Source: Deltaproteobacteria bacterium (GTDB lineage: Bacteria > Myxococcota > B64-G9). Taken from it: 18,907 nucleotides of DNA. The notes below the pieces were generated by a model. That model saw only the letters and a program-made list of their open reading frames with translations, had not been told where the DNA came from and did not search any database. Made by a program: the position numbers and the translations under genes. The stretch is taken from positions 1 through 18,907 of the forward strand of contig QMME01000027.1 of NCBI GenBank assembly GCA_003647095.1, in the 5' to 3' direction. The first letter of the stretch is position 1. The number at the start of each line of letters is the position of its first letter. This document shows positions 1-8,245 of the stretch, one piece after another.

Positions 1-240
1 CCGGCCTGTAGAGATGCCCTGGCCAAGAACATCCCCCCTCCTCTCAGCTGCTACGACATGATCAAGCTGACTCAGGAGGTGGTGAAAATAAAGAACGAGT
101 TCCCGGACGAGACGCGTATCTTCATCTATGCCCAGCCCGATATTCCCTACGAGGTTCTGGTGAAAGTCATGGACTTCACTCGCCAGGTGGAAGGGCGCAA
201 CTTGTTCTATGACGTGGTGCTCGTACCGGAGATTTCCTGA
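1..240 (+). CDS. ExbD/TolR-family biopolymer transport protein, C-terminal part (5' truncated by window edge)
   Basis: The frame is open from base 1 to the stop at 238-240, giving 79 residues with no start inside the window; the Met at 58 is internal. The segment looks like the periplasmic C-terminal domain of ExbD/TolR: a helix ending in FPDE, then a strand (IFIYAQPDIPYE), then VLVKVMDFTRQ and a last strand VVLVPEIS. Known ExbD/TolR proteins pair with ExbB/TolQ in the inner membrane and use the proton motive force to drive TonB-like partners. The membrane helix with the proton-carrying Asp lies upstream and is not visible. The stop is followed after 18 bp by a second ExbD-like gene with a strong ribosome binding site, so they probably share an operon. 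Confidence 0.8.
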   Translation, partial: PACRDALAKNIPPPLSCYDMIKLTQEVVKIKNEFPDETRIFIYAQPDIPYEVLVKVMDFTRQVEGRNLFYDVVLVPEIS

Positions 241-258
241 ACCAAGGAGGGCGCAACC

Positions 259-855
259 ATGGCCGTAGCAGATACCGCCACCGGGCAAGACTCCACGGCC
301 GGCCAGCAGCAGACCAACTGGCAGGCACCTCCTCCCCGCAAGCGCCACAAGTCCGATCCCTACCGTCCGGTACACCTGAACATGTTGCCCATGATGGCCC
401 TGTTCACGGTGGTGTTGTGCGCCCTGCTCAAGGACTACTCTTCGGACCCGGTGCAGATATCGCCGTCACCCGACACCCGCCTGCCCCACTCCAACACCAA
501 GCTGCCCCCCCAGAAGGCGGTGCAGATCGCCATCTCCCGGCGAGCCATCATGGTCGACAACAGCAAGGTAGCCGAGGTGGAAAGCGGACGGGTCAAGCCG
601 GTCTACAAGAAGGACAACAATCCCCAGAGCATGTTCATCGTTCCCCTGTTCGAGGCGCTGCGCAAGAAGGCCGATCAGGAAAAGCTCATCGCCAAGTACA
701 ACAAGAGGCGCCGGGAATTGCAGTTCAAGGGGTTGGTTACCGTGATTGCCGATAAACGCGTACCCTTCAGGTTGTTGACCGAGGTGCTGTACACGGCCGG
801 GCAGGCCGAGTTCGGACAGTACAAGTTCGCGGTCATCAAGACCCAGGGTTCCTGA
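259..855 (+). CDS. ExbD/TolR-like protein lacking the transmembrane aspartate
   Basis: The protein has 198 residues. The ATG has AAGGAGG at 244-250, 8 bases upstream. The layout is a basic cytoplasmic N-terminus (residues 1-38), one membrane helix at about 40-58 (LNMLPMMALFTVVLCALL), and a periplasmic domain ending in the ExbD-like stretch VTVIADKRVPFRLLTEVLYTAGQ. Sequences such as LLKDYSSDPVQI and LP..N..LPPQKAVQIAISR are typical of ExbD proteins from deltaproteobacterial motors. In the family the helix normally reads N-x-T-P-x-x-D; here it is N-M-L-P-M-M-A, so Ala47 (bases 397-399) stands where the proton-binding Asp is expected. This is inferred to be a non-proton-carrying partner of the upstream ExbD in one stator complex. 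The assignment to the superfamily is fairly sure; its exact role is not. Confidence 0.82.
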   Translation: MAVADTATGQDSTAGQQQTNWQAPPPRKRHKSDPYRPVHLNMLPMMALFTVVLCALLKDYSSDPVQISPSPDTRLPHSNTKLPPQKAVQIAISRRAIMVDNSKVAEVESGRVKPVYKKDNNPQSMFIVPLFEALRKKADQEKLIAKYNKRRRELQFKGLVTVIADKRVPFRLLTEVLYTAGQAEFGQYKFAVIKTQGS

Positions 856-875
856 GCGGAGGCGGAGAGCGCACC

Positions 876-2255
876 ATGGCGGAACGGGAACACATCCTGC
901 GCATAGGCGTTATCCGGGCCGGCAAGATCATCGAGGAGAAACTGGTGCGCAAGCGCACCACCGTCACCGTGGGCAATGGTTCCCGCAACACCATCGTTCT
1001 GCCCAGCGCCGACGTACCCAAGAGTTTTCCGCTCTTCGAGCTGCGTGGTGGTGACTATTACCTCACCTTCACCGATTCCATGACCGGGCGTATCTCTGCC
1101 GGTGAAGAGGCCGCGGCCGATCTCAAGGCCATCAAGGCGCAGCAGCAACTTCCCAGCAGCAGCGCCGGATACCTGCTGCGGCTCAATCCTTCCTCGCGCG
1201 GCCGGGTCTCCATGGGGGACTTCATCCTGCTGTTCCAGTTCGTGTTGCCTCCCCCGGAGCCGGTAAAGACGCAGTTGCCCCAGGTGGCCCGGGGTTACTG
1301 GACCAAGAACATCGACTGGCCCTATACCACCAGCTTCAGCCTGACCATGACCTTCATGATCGTCATCTGGATATGGTCGGCCAACGTGCCCATCATCAAG
1401 AAAGAGCCCAGCATAGACGACATCCCCGACCGCTTCGCCAAGCTGATCATGCCCGACAAGGAAATGATCAAGAAACCCGACGAGGGCCAGGGCGCGGGAA
1501 CCGGCGCGGACGAAGGCCCCAAGCGGCGTAAGAAGAAGAAAAAGGCCGGCGGCGACAACAAGGGCGAGAATAAGAATGCCGGCAAGGGCCAGGCCAAGGT
1601 CTCGGCCGCGGCCCGCCGGGCGGCCATGGAAAAGAAGGTGGCCGGGCGTGGACTGTTGCGGGTCCTGGGAGCCCGGGGCGCCGGCGGGGTGGCCGTGGGT
1701 GGAGCCGTGGCCGACGTCTTCGGCGATGGCAGCGTGGGCGGTACCGGTGACGGCGCCTTCGATGGTATCGGCGGTGTCGACGTGGCCTCGGCTGCCGGAC
1801 AGCAGGGGACCCGGGGCATGGATGGTGCCGCCCAGGCGGCATCCATCCAGGACATGGGCACGCGTGGCGTGGTCGGCAATGCCGGCAGGGGAGGCCGGGG
1901 CAAGACCGAAGCCCGGGTGGTGGCCCGGGTCACTTCGGCGGCACTGGAGGATTTCGATTCCGATTCGCGTGACCAGCAGCAGATCGTCAAGCGAATACGC
2001 CGCCGCCTGGGAGGAATAAAGCACTGCTACGAGAAGCGCTTGAAGCGCAACCCGCAGCTGCAGGGCAAGATCGTCATTCGCTTCGTGATCCATCCCGGTG
2101 GCCGGGTAATCGAAGTCGAGGTGGTGGAGAACAGTACCGGTGACAGTGAACTGGCCGCTTGCATCGCGGCCCGTGTCAAGGCCATACGTTTCCCGCCGAC
2201 AGACGGCGGGGAGACCTCGGTGACCTATCCGTTCATCCTTGCTCCGGGGGGCTGA
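876..2255 (+). CDS. AgmX/PglI-type TonB-like envelope protein
   Basis: The protein has 459 residues. The start is preceded by GGAGG/GGAGAG at 858-868 and lies 20 bp after the previous stop. A cytoplasmic beta-rich N-terminal domain (about 5-125) has a pattern reminiscent of FHA-type domains, but this is not certain. One membrane helix sits at about 151-171. A Lys-rich stretch (217-250) and a Gly/Ala-rich low-complexity linker (about 260-355) follow. The C-terminal 85 residues look like the TonB-like AgmX/PglI domain: I...CYEKRLKRNPQLQGKIVIRF.I.PGG.V..VEV.EN, a second Cys at 439, and a final strand VTYPFIL. Cys394 and Cys439 could form a disulfide. Such proteins are energised by ExbB/ExbD-like motors, for example GltJ/AgmX in Myxococcus gliding, which fits the two ExbD-like genes just upstream. 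The substrate or process here is unknown. Confidence 0.8.
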   Translation: MAEREHILRIGVIRAGKIIEEKLVRKRTTVTVGNGSRNTIVLPSADVPKSFPLFELRGGDYYLTFTDSMTGRISAGEEAAADLKAIKAQQQLPSSSAGYLLRLNPSSRGRVSMGDFILLFQFVLPPPEPVKTQLPQVARGYWTKNIDWPYTTSFSLTMTFMIVIWIWSANVPIIKKEPSIDDIPDRFAKLIMPDKEMIKKPDEGQGAGTGADEGPKRRKKKKKAGGDNKGENKNAGKGQAKVSAAARRAAMEKKVAGRGLLRVLGARGAGGVAVGGAVADVFGDGSVGGTGDGAFDGIGGVDVASAAGQQGTRGMDGAAQAASIQDMGTRGVVGNAGRGGRGKTEARVVARVTSAALEDFDSDSRDQQQIVKRIRRRLGGIKHCYEKRLKRNPQLQGKIVIRFVIHPGGRVIEVEVVENSTGDSELAACIAARVKAIRFPPTDGGETSVTYPFILAPGG

Positions 2256-2400
2256 GATCGCCCCCGGCAAGCTTGTCGGCCGCGCTGGCGGCACCCAAGG
2301 GTGACGATATGAATCCAGGTTCTTCCCTCCGCAGGGCGGGGATGGTTGCTGACGGAAGGAATTGCTTTAGCAGAACGGTACAGGCCCGAAGGAGCTTTTC

Positions 2401-3435
2401 ATGAAGGCGTTGTGGTTGCGGGAGGTGCGCCGCTTGCTGGAGAGCGAGCGTTTCTCCCAGTGGTGGGGCCGCTTGCACGAGATGGACCGGCAACGCCGGC
2501 AAGGCGCCGACAAGATCACCGAACTGCATTCCCAGATCAACCTCATGGCCTTCCGCGCGGAGCAGACCCAGAAGGAAGCCATCGATGCCCTCTACCGGGC
2601 CGGTGAATACGAAGACAAGGCGGCCCGCCTGCGGGCCGAGGCGGCCGAGATCGAGAACAAGTCCTACGAGGCGGTAGCCAATTTCGAGAACCAGCGCATC
2701 ATGGTCAGCGACATTTACTCGCGCATGGGTGCGGTGGAACATCACCAGTTGAGCCTGAAGACCGAGGTGGAGAAGTTCAGCAGGTCGCTGGAACAGAGCC
2801 GCGATGCCGAGCAACGGGCCGAACTCAAGAGATCGCTCAAGCGCAAGCAGTCCGAGCTGGCCAAGGTGGAACGCGAACTGGCCGAGGTATCGGCCCACTA
2901 CGAGCGTGAAAACAAGCGCAAGATGAGCCTCTGGGAGGAAGTGGAGCACCTGTGGGGGCGCTCCCTGGATATCAACCTGAGCGTGTCGGAGAAAAAGGTC
3001 AGGAGCAAGCGTTCCCGGCAGGAGTCAGAAAGACTGTTCAAGCGTGCCGAGGATTTCAAGGACAAGGTGGAGCAGCTCAAGGAAGAGTTGCAGCGTGCCG
3101 AGCGCCAGCAGAAGCAGTTGCTCGAGAGCCTGGACGAACACCGCTCCTCGGCCCGGCAGTTGTTCGGTTGTTCCGTGGGCGAAGAGTTTCTCTACTGGCC
3201 GAGCCGCGAGCGGGAGAAGTCCGTTTTCTGCATCCCCCTGGCCGACCACCAGGATGGGTTCAACATCGAGCTCAAGGCGATCAACATCTACCTGGCCGAT
3301 CGCCAGCGGGGTGTCGAGTTTCTCGAGCCATTGCCCCCGGACAACGAGATGCTCTCGCGGGACGACACCCGCATAGACGATTTCTTCAGGGTGTCGCGGG
3401 AGGATGCCGGCTTGGGTGGAGTGGGTGACAAGTAA
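2401..3435 (+). CDS. Cytoplasmic coiled-coil protein of unknown function
   Basis: The protein has 344 residues. The ATG is preceded by GAAGGAG at 2388-2394 with a 6-base spacer. There is no signal peptide or membrane helix. Residues about 30-250 are almost entirely charged heptad-like sequence rich in Glu, Lys, Arg and Gln, so a long coiled coil is expected. The last 90 residues are different (LFGCSVGEEFLYWPSRE, then CIPLADHQDGFNIELKAINIYLADR) and look like a small folded domain. I do not recognise the family. It follows the AgmX-type gene after a 145-bp gap on the same strand. It may be a cytoplasmic scaffold or regulator of that motor, but this rests on position only. Confidence 0.72.
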   Translation: MKALWLREVRRLLESERFSQWWGRLHEMDRQRRQGADKITELHSQINLMAFRAEQTQKEAIDALYRAGEYEDKAARLRAEAAEIENKSYEAVANFENQRIMVSDIYSRMGAVEHHQLSLKTEVEKFSRSLEQSRDAEQRAELKRSLKRKQSELAKVERELAEVSAHYERENKRKMSLWEEVEHLWGRSLDINLSVSEKKVRSKRSRQESERLFKRAEDFKDKVEQLKEELQRAERQQKQLLESLDEHRSSARQLFGCSVGEEFLYWPSREREKSVFCIPLADHQDGFNIELKAINIYLADRQRGVEFLEPLPPDNEMLSRDDTRIDDFFRVSREDAGLGGVGDK

Positions 3436-3499
3436 CTGCCAGCTTCCCGGGATCCCTCGCGCCGTTTCGCACATTTCCCGGATCGGCTGGTGTGAAAAC

Positions 3500-3529
3500 T
3501 TGCCAACGGTGGAACTGACGTGCTATGTT
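3500..3529 (+). promoter_or_regulatory. Candidate sigma-70 promoter for the cNMP-binding gene
   Basis: TTGCCA at 3500-3505 and TATGTT at 3524-3529 are 18 bp apart, with TGC directly before the -10, as in an extended -10 element. The start codon of the next gene is 34 bases downstream. This suggests the gene at 3564 is transcribed separately from the motor cluster. Confidence 0.45.
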
Positions 3530-3563
3530 GACATCACCCTGAACCAGGCATGAGAGGGTCGCC

Positions 3564-4022
3564 GTGAACAAGGTGGAAGAGCTTCAAAAGTCGAGGCTGT
3601 TCGAGGGGCTGCTGCCGGAAGAGATCGAGATGCTGGCAGAATTGACCCAACAGAAGAAGTATACCGAGGGGGAAGTGGTTTTCGAGCAGGGAGATGTCGG
3701 GGACTCGCTATACCTGTTGGTCGAGGGGGTGGTGGAAGTACTGCAGAAGCGGTCAGACGGTTCCGAGCAGCTGATCACCGAGCTGCAGGCACCGGAATTC
3801 TTCGGTGAGATGTCACTCATCGACAAGGAATACCGTTCTGCCACCATCCGCGCCAAGAGCGAAGCCATCATGCTTTGCCTGACCAACGAAAACCTGCATT
3901 CCTTTGCCCGGGTTTACAAGAACGGCTTTACCCTGGTGGTGATCAACATCGCCCGGGTGCTGAGTGCCCGACTGCGCGAGACCAACCTCAAGTTGCTCAA
4001 GAAAAACACTCCGGGCCAGTAG
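3564..4022 (+). CDS. Stand-alone cyclic nucleotide-binding domain protein (CAP/PKA-R fold)
   Basis: The protein has 152 residues with a GTG start; GAGAGGG at 3552-3558 is the likely ribosome binding site. It is one cNMP-binding beta-barrel. LFEGLLPEEIEMLAEL opens the domain, FEQGDVGDSLYLLVEG.VEV is the typical barrel core, and the phosphate-binding cassette reads FFGEMSLIDKEYRSAT (residues 79-94). Its Glu82 and Arg91 are the residues that usually bind ribose and cyclic phosphate. The C-terminal helices (110-145) are too short for a Crp-type DNA-binding domain and show no helix-turn-helix. It is therefore probably a protein-level sensor of cAMP or another cyclic nucleotide, not a transcription factor. 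The partner is unknown. Confidence 0.85.
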   Translation: MNKVEELQKSRLFEGLLPEEIEMLAELTQQKKYTEGEVVFEQGDVGDSLYLLVEGVVEVLQKRSDGSEQLITELQAPEFFGEMSLIDKEYRSATIRAKSEAIMLCLTNENLHSFARVYKNGFTLVVINIARVLSARLRETNLKLLKKNTPGQ

Positions 4023-4120
4023 CCGTTCTCGGCCACTTCCTCCTTGCCCACACCGACAACTGGCCGTAACTCCGTCATTTTTCTCCAGCAGGCGTTTGCG
4101 CCAGCCCGTGAAACCCGGGA

Positions 4121-4141
4121 CCGGGAAATAAAGATTCCCGG
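4121..4141. repeat. Inverted repeat in the 4023-4258 intergenic region
   Basis: CCGGGAA (4121-4127) and TTCCCGG (4135-4141) are a perfect 7-bp inverted repeat around a 7-base A-rich loop. No T-run follows on either strand, so it is a poor intrinsic terminator. It could be a factor-dependent terminator hairpin or a protein binding site between the cNMP gene and the large secreted protein. Apart from this, I see no gene or convincing promoter in this 236-bp gap. Confidence 0.3.
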
Positions 4142-4258
4142 CCACCGGCCGAATCTCCTATCAGTATGGCCTGTCGGTGGCAGATGTTGACTGGGAAGCG
4201 GGTTTCTGGTCTTCTTTCCCTGTCTGCAATAGTTGCACCTGTCGAGGGGAGGCACGAG

Positions 4259-7200
4259 ATGGCATCTTTCAAGGCCGTTGGAGCATCGCTGATGTTGCTG
4301 GGTATGTGGGTCCTGTCGGCAACACCGGCGCAGGCGGCAGTCAAGGCTCGTAACTACCCGGTGGAGTTGCAGGACCAGGTGGACCGGGCCGCACCCATCC
4401 TGCTGGACATCGATGACGATGGCCTCAATGAGGTTATCATCGGCACCCGCAAGCGGTTGCACGCCCTGGAGGCAGACGGCAATCCCGTACAGGGGTTTCC
4501 CGTTTCGCTCGACGAGTTCGGCAAGCTGGCCACCGGCCTCTGCGGCGGCCGGCTGCCGGCCGCGGACGGCGAGCAACGGGCGGCGATCATCTTCGGAAGC
4601 GAGGCCGGTTCGCTGGTGGCCCTCGATGGTAGCGGAAAGCCCCTTCCGGGATTTCCCGTGCAACTGGATGGAGCCCTGGCCGGCGCTCCGGTACTGGCCG
4701 ACAGCGACGGCGATGGACAGCCGGAGATTGCAGTCGCCACCCGCTCGGGCAAGATCTGGGTGCTGGGTGCAGACGGCCGGCCGCTGCAGGGTTACCCGGC
4801 CTCCTGCGGCGGCGCCGTTTCCACCGCCGTCACCGTGGCGGCCCTGGCGCCCGGTGACAAACCCCTGCTCATCTTCGGCGACAACCAGGGGCGGCTGCAC
4901 GCCTGGCGGGGCCCCGGCCAGGAGGCAGCCGGTTTTCCCTTCGCGGCCCGCTACACCATCTCTTCCCAGCCGGTGCTGGGTGATATCGACGACGACGGCC
5001 GGAACGATATCGTCTTCGGCTCTGAAGACTTCCACGTCTACGCCGTGGGCGGCAATGGCCAGGCCTTGCCCGGCTTTCCCGTGTCCACCGGCTACCGTAT
5101 CTATTCCACGCCGGCTCTGGCCGACGTCGATGGCGATGGGGTGATCGACATCATCACCGCCGCCGGTGACGGCAAGGTATACGTCCACCGGCGTGGAGGC
5201 AAGGCCCTGGCCGGCTTTCCGGTCAAGGCGGGACGGCGTCTGCGAGCCTCGGCCGCCGTCGGCGATGTTGATGGCGACGGCCGGGTGGAGATAGTCGTCG
5301 GCACCGATAGTGGCCGCCTCAAGCTATTCCGGTCCAATGGCCGCCGCTATCCCGGCTTCCCGGTGCGCCTGGGCGAGCGGATCGATGTCACCCCGCTGTT
5401 GGCCGATCTCGACGGCGACGGCGTGATCGAGGTGCTGGCGGTGGCTCGCTCCGGCCGGGTGGGCGCCTGGAGACTGATCCGCAAAGGCCAGCGCCGCGGG
5501 CCGCTGGCCTGGCCGGCCGAGGCCCACGATGCCGCCCGCAGCGGCCGCAGCTTTCCCAATCCCCATCGCTACACCGACCTGGTATTGAAACCCGAAAAGC
5601 CGCTCACCACCGACGCCCTGCAACTGCACTACCGGCATTTCGATCTCGACGGCGATCCCGAACCGCAGACCGTCATCACCTGGTTTCGCAACGGTAAACC
5701 GGTGCCCGAGCTGCAGGGGAAGCGCCAGGTGCCACCCGCTGCCACCAGCAAGCACCAGAAGTGGTGGTTTATCCTGCAGGCCGGCAAGGGCGAGCGGCGC
5801 TTCAAGAGTACCCGGGTGGTGATCGGCAACAGCCCGCCTGGTCCACCGCGGATCGCCCTCGCGCCCGCGAATCCTCGTCACGGTGATGAGCTGCAGCTCA
5901 AGATCGTGCAGGAATCCGCGGACGCTGATGGAGACCGCATTGGTTACCGGGTCAGCTGGTTGCGCAATCGCCAACCGGTCAAGGGGTTGCGGCAGCGCCG
6001 GGTGCCGGCCCGGCTGGTCAGGAAGGGACAGCGCTGGACGGTGGTGGTGCGTCCTCACGACGGGGAAACCACCGGCCAGGTGACACATGCCTCGGTCACC
6101 ATCGGCAATACCCCCCCGGGTCCGGCCCGGGTTCACCTGGTTCCGGGCCGGCCGACTGTCGGCGATGTCATCAAGGTGGTGTTCGACAAGCCCGCCCGCG
6201 ATGTCGATGGTGACCAGGTCTCCTATCGTTACCGCTGGTCGGTGGACGGGCGGGAGGTCAACCTGCTGTCGAGCGCCAGCAGTTTCCCGGCCGGGTTGGC
6301 CCGCAAGGGAGAGAAAGTGTCGGTCAAGGTGACCTCCCACGACGGCGAAGACAGCGGTGCCAGCTCGGTGGCCGAGGTGACGGTGGTCAATACTCCTCCG
6401 GGGCAGCCGCGCCTCGAATTGGTACCGGCCCGGCCTGTCACCGGCGACCGGCTGCTGGTGCGCCTGCTGGCTGCGGCCGAGGACGTCGACGGCGATTCCC
6501 TGGTTTACCGGACCACGTGGCGAGTCGATGGCAAGCGTCCGTCGGGAAAGGGCGTCTCTGCGTTCTCGGTCGCCCCGGCGGCCACCGCCCGGGGCCAGAA
6601 GTGGGCGGTAACGGTGGTGGCCAGTGACGGCCAGGCGGAGGGACGGCCGGTCCACGCGGAGGTAACCATTGGCAACACGCCGCCACAACCACCGCAGGTA
6701 CGTGCCCGCCGGCCGCTGGTGCGAACAGGCGAAGACCTGGTGGTTGAAAAGACACGTTCCGCCCGGGATGCCGATGGCGACAAGGTAACGGTCCAGGTGA
6801 CCTGGTTCGAGGTAGGGCGACAGGGACGCCGGCAATTGCAACAGGGCCAGGACTTGTTCAGCCTGCCGGCAGCGCGTACCAGCAAGCACAAGCGTTACCT
6901 GGCGGTCTTGACCCCCAGCGACGGGGTGGCCAACGGCCCGCCGGCCAGGCAATGGTTCACCGTCGTCAACACCCCTCCACCGGCCTGCCGGGTTGCCATT
7001 CGTCCCCGGAACCCGACCACGGGTTCGGCGCTGAAGGCGGTGCTGGAGCCAGCGAGTGATGCCGACGGTGATCGGCTGGTGCCGCACTTCACCTGGTATC
7101 GCGACGATGAGTCGTTGAGCACGACGGATCACCCGCAGCAGGTTTCCGGCAAGCTGGTCAAGGCCGGCCAGCGCTGGCGGGTCGAGGCCTTCTTCCACGA

Positions 7201-8107
7201 CGGTGAGGAGGGGGGCACCCGCTGCACGGCGGCCGTGCAGGTGAAAAACACCCCGCCGCGGGCTCCCGTGGTGGCACTGCTGCCGGAGCGGCCGCGCTGC
7301 ACGGATTCCCTGATCCTGAAGAATACCCGGCCGGCTTCCGATGTCGACGGTGATGAGCTTGTCGAGCATATCGTCTGGAAAGTTGACGGCAAGCACTTGC
7401 CGGAACTTGACGATGCCCGGCAGGTGCCGGCAGGATTCCTGCGCAAGGGACAGAAGTGGAGCGTGGAGGTGCGGGTCAGCGACGGCCAGGCCAACTCGCC
7501 ACCCGCCCGGGCCCAGGTGGTGGTGACCAACACCCCGCCGGCACGGCCGTCCCCGACCATAGAACCGGCACAGCCGCTGTCTTCCGACGAACTGCACTGT
7601 GCCCTTGCCCGTCCCACCGTCGATGCGGATCACGAGGCAGTGACTCACAGCTACCAGTGGTTCCTGGACGATGATTCCCAAAAAGGAAAGCCCCGGCATA
7701 CCGGCCAGCGCTTGCCGGCCACCGAGACCAGGAAGTTCCAGCGCTGGACCTGCCGGGCCATTGCTACTGACGACCAGGACAGCGGCCCGGCGGCCACGGC
7801 CCAGGTCAAGATCGGCAACGCTGCACCGACCAGCCCGCGGGTGGTCATCGAGCCGGAGCATCCACGGGATAACGACACCCTGCGCTGCCAGGTGTCGGCA
7901 CCAGCCCGGGACCCGGACGGTGACCAGGTGCAATACCGCTTTTCCTGGTTCAAGGACGGGGTGCGCCAGTCATTCGCTCCACAGACCACAACGGTCCCGG
8001 CGCGCTTGACCAATCCGGCGGACATCTGGCAGTGCCAGGTGGAGGCTACGGACGGCCGGGCCGTGTCCCCTCCGGCCCAGAGCCCGGAAGTGGTGGTTGG
8101 CCGTTGA
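4259..8107 (+). CDS. Large secreted protein: FG-GAP/VCBS-like beta-propeller plus nine Ig/PKD-like repeats
   Basis: I chose the ATG at 4259, not the in-frame ATG at 4166. GAGGGGAGG at 4244-4252 lies 6 bases ahead of it, and the product then starts with a clean signal peptide (MASFKAVGASLMLLGMWVLSATPAQA). The mature protein of about 1255 residues has two halves. Residues about 30-430 contain some eight propeller-like units of FG-GAP type, each with a DxDxDG-like calcium loop, a V.G...G.... strand pair and a closing GFPV motif. Residues about 437-1282 are nine tandem repeats of about 94 residues. There is no C-terminal membrane anchor or sorting signal. The likely role is a secreted or surface adhesin-like or matrix protein that binds calcium; the ligand is unknown. 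Confidence 0.85.
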   Translation: MASFKAVGASLMLLGMWVLSATPAQAAVKARNYPVELQDQVDRAAPILLDIDDDGLNEVIIGTRKRLHALEADGNPVQGFPVSLDEFGKLATGLCGGRLPAADGEQRAAIIFGSEAGSLVALDGSGKPLPGFPVQLDGALAGAPVLADSDGDGQPEIAVATRSGKIWVLGADGRPLQGYPASCGGAVSTAVTVAALAPGDKPLLIFGDNQGRLHAWRGPGQEAAGFPFAARYTISSQPVLGDIDDDGRNDIVFGSEDFHVYAVGGNGQALPGFPVSTGYRIYSTPALADVDGDGVIDIITAAGDGKVYVHRRGGKALAGFPVKAGRRLRASAAVGDVDGDGRVEIVVGTDSGRLKLFRSNGRRYPGFPVRLGERIDVTPLLADLDGDGVIEVLAVARSGRVGAWRLIRKGQRRGPLAWPAEAHDAARSGRSFPNPHRYTDLVLKPEKPLTTDALQLHYRHFDLDGDPEPQTVITWFRNGKPVPELQGKRQVPPAATSKHQKWWFILQAGKGERRFKSTRVVIGNSPPGPPRIALAPANPRHGDELQLKIVQESADADGDRIGYRVSWLRNRQPVKGLRQRRVPARLVRKGQRWTVVVRPHDGETTGQVTHASVTIGNTPPGPARVHLVPGRPTVGDVIKVVFDKPARDVDGDQVSYRYRWSVDGREVNLLSSASSFPAGLARKGEKVSVKVTSHDGEDSGASSVAEVTVVNTPPGQPRLELVPARPVTGDRLLVRLLAAAEDVDGDSLVYRTTWRVDGKRPSGKGVSAFSVAPAATARGQKWAVTVVASDGQAEGRPVHAEVTIGNTPPQPPQVRARRPLVRTGEDLVVEKTRSARDADGDKVTVQVTWFEVGRQGRRQLQQGQDLFSLPAARTSKHKRYLAVLTPSDGVANGPPARQWFTVVNTPPPACRVAIRPRNPTTGSALKAVLEPASDADGDRLVPHFTWYRDDESLSTTDHPQQVSGKLVKAGQRWRVEAFFHDGEEGGTRCTAAVQVKNTPPRAPVVALLPERPRCTDSLILKNTRPASDVDGDELVEHIVWKVDGKHLPELDDARQVPAGFLRKGQKWSVEVRVSDGQANSPPARAQVVVTNTPPARPSPTIEPAQPLSSDELHCALARPTVDADHEAVTHSYQWFLDDDSQKGKPRHTGQRLPATETRKFQRWTCRAIATDDQDSGPAATAQVKIGNAAPTSPRVVIEPEHPRDNDTLRCQVSAPARDPDGDQVQYRFSWFKDGVRQSFAPQTTTVPARLTNPADIWQCQVEATDGRAVSPPAQSPEVVVGR
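5567..8104 (+). repeat. Nine tandem ~94-residue Ig/PKD-like protein repeats
   Basis: Each unit of about 280 bp encodes the pattern P..P...D.L, then AxDxDGDxxxYxxxW, a short variable loop, VPA, a KGQ.W.V.V block, an SDG or HDG turn, and a closing V.I.NTPP. The closing NTPP (NSPP in unit 1, NAAP in unit 8) starts the next unit. Unit 8 has DADHEA where the others have the DxDGD loop, so it may have lost calcium binding. Unit 5 has lost the second W. At DNA level the units have diverged, so the array is old rather than recently expanded. Confidence 0.8.
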
Positions 8108-8148
8108 GACAGCGTGAGCCAGGTCACATACAAGCGGTCTGCTTTGCA

Positions 8149-8177
8149 TTGACATTGAATGGCCAGGCGGGCAAAAT
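8149..8177 (+). promoter_or_regulatory. Strong candidate sigma-70 promoter for the secreted protein / export cluster
   Basis: A consensus TTGACA -35 (8149-8154) is followed after exactly 17 bp by CAAAAT (8172-8177), which matches four of six -10 positions. It leaves a leader of about 60 bases before the ATG at 8246. The spacer contains AATGGCCAGGC (8158-8168), which recurs upstream of the next gene at 8902-8912. Confidence 0.55.
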
Positions 8178-8245
8178 AAACACGGGTTGGGTGTAAATAC
8201 CCCGATGGTTGACTGACCAGTAAGTGGCAAGCGGGAGGTGGTACC

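Noticed and set aside
675..2294. Minus-strand open frame of 539 codons opposite the ExbD-like and AgmX-type genes
   Set aside because: The plus-strand genes have clear families and ribosome binding sites. The antisense product is low-complexity and unrecognisable.
4166..4258. Upstream ATG extension of the large secreted protein
   Set aside because: There is no ribosome binding site at 4166, and the extension would bury the signal peptide. The ATG at 4259 has a strong site.
3914..5188. Minus-strand open frame of 424 codons across the cNMP gene end and propeller start
   Set aside because: It crosses two well-supported plus-strand genes and their intergenic region, and has no recognisable product.
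5324..7933. Long minus-strand open frame (869 codons) opposite the repeat protein
   Set aside because: It lies wholly inside a well-supported plus-strand gene with signal peptide and repeats. High-GC codon bias opens such antisense frames, and its product shows no recognisable domain.
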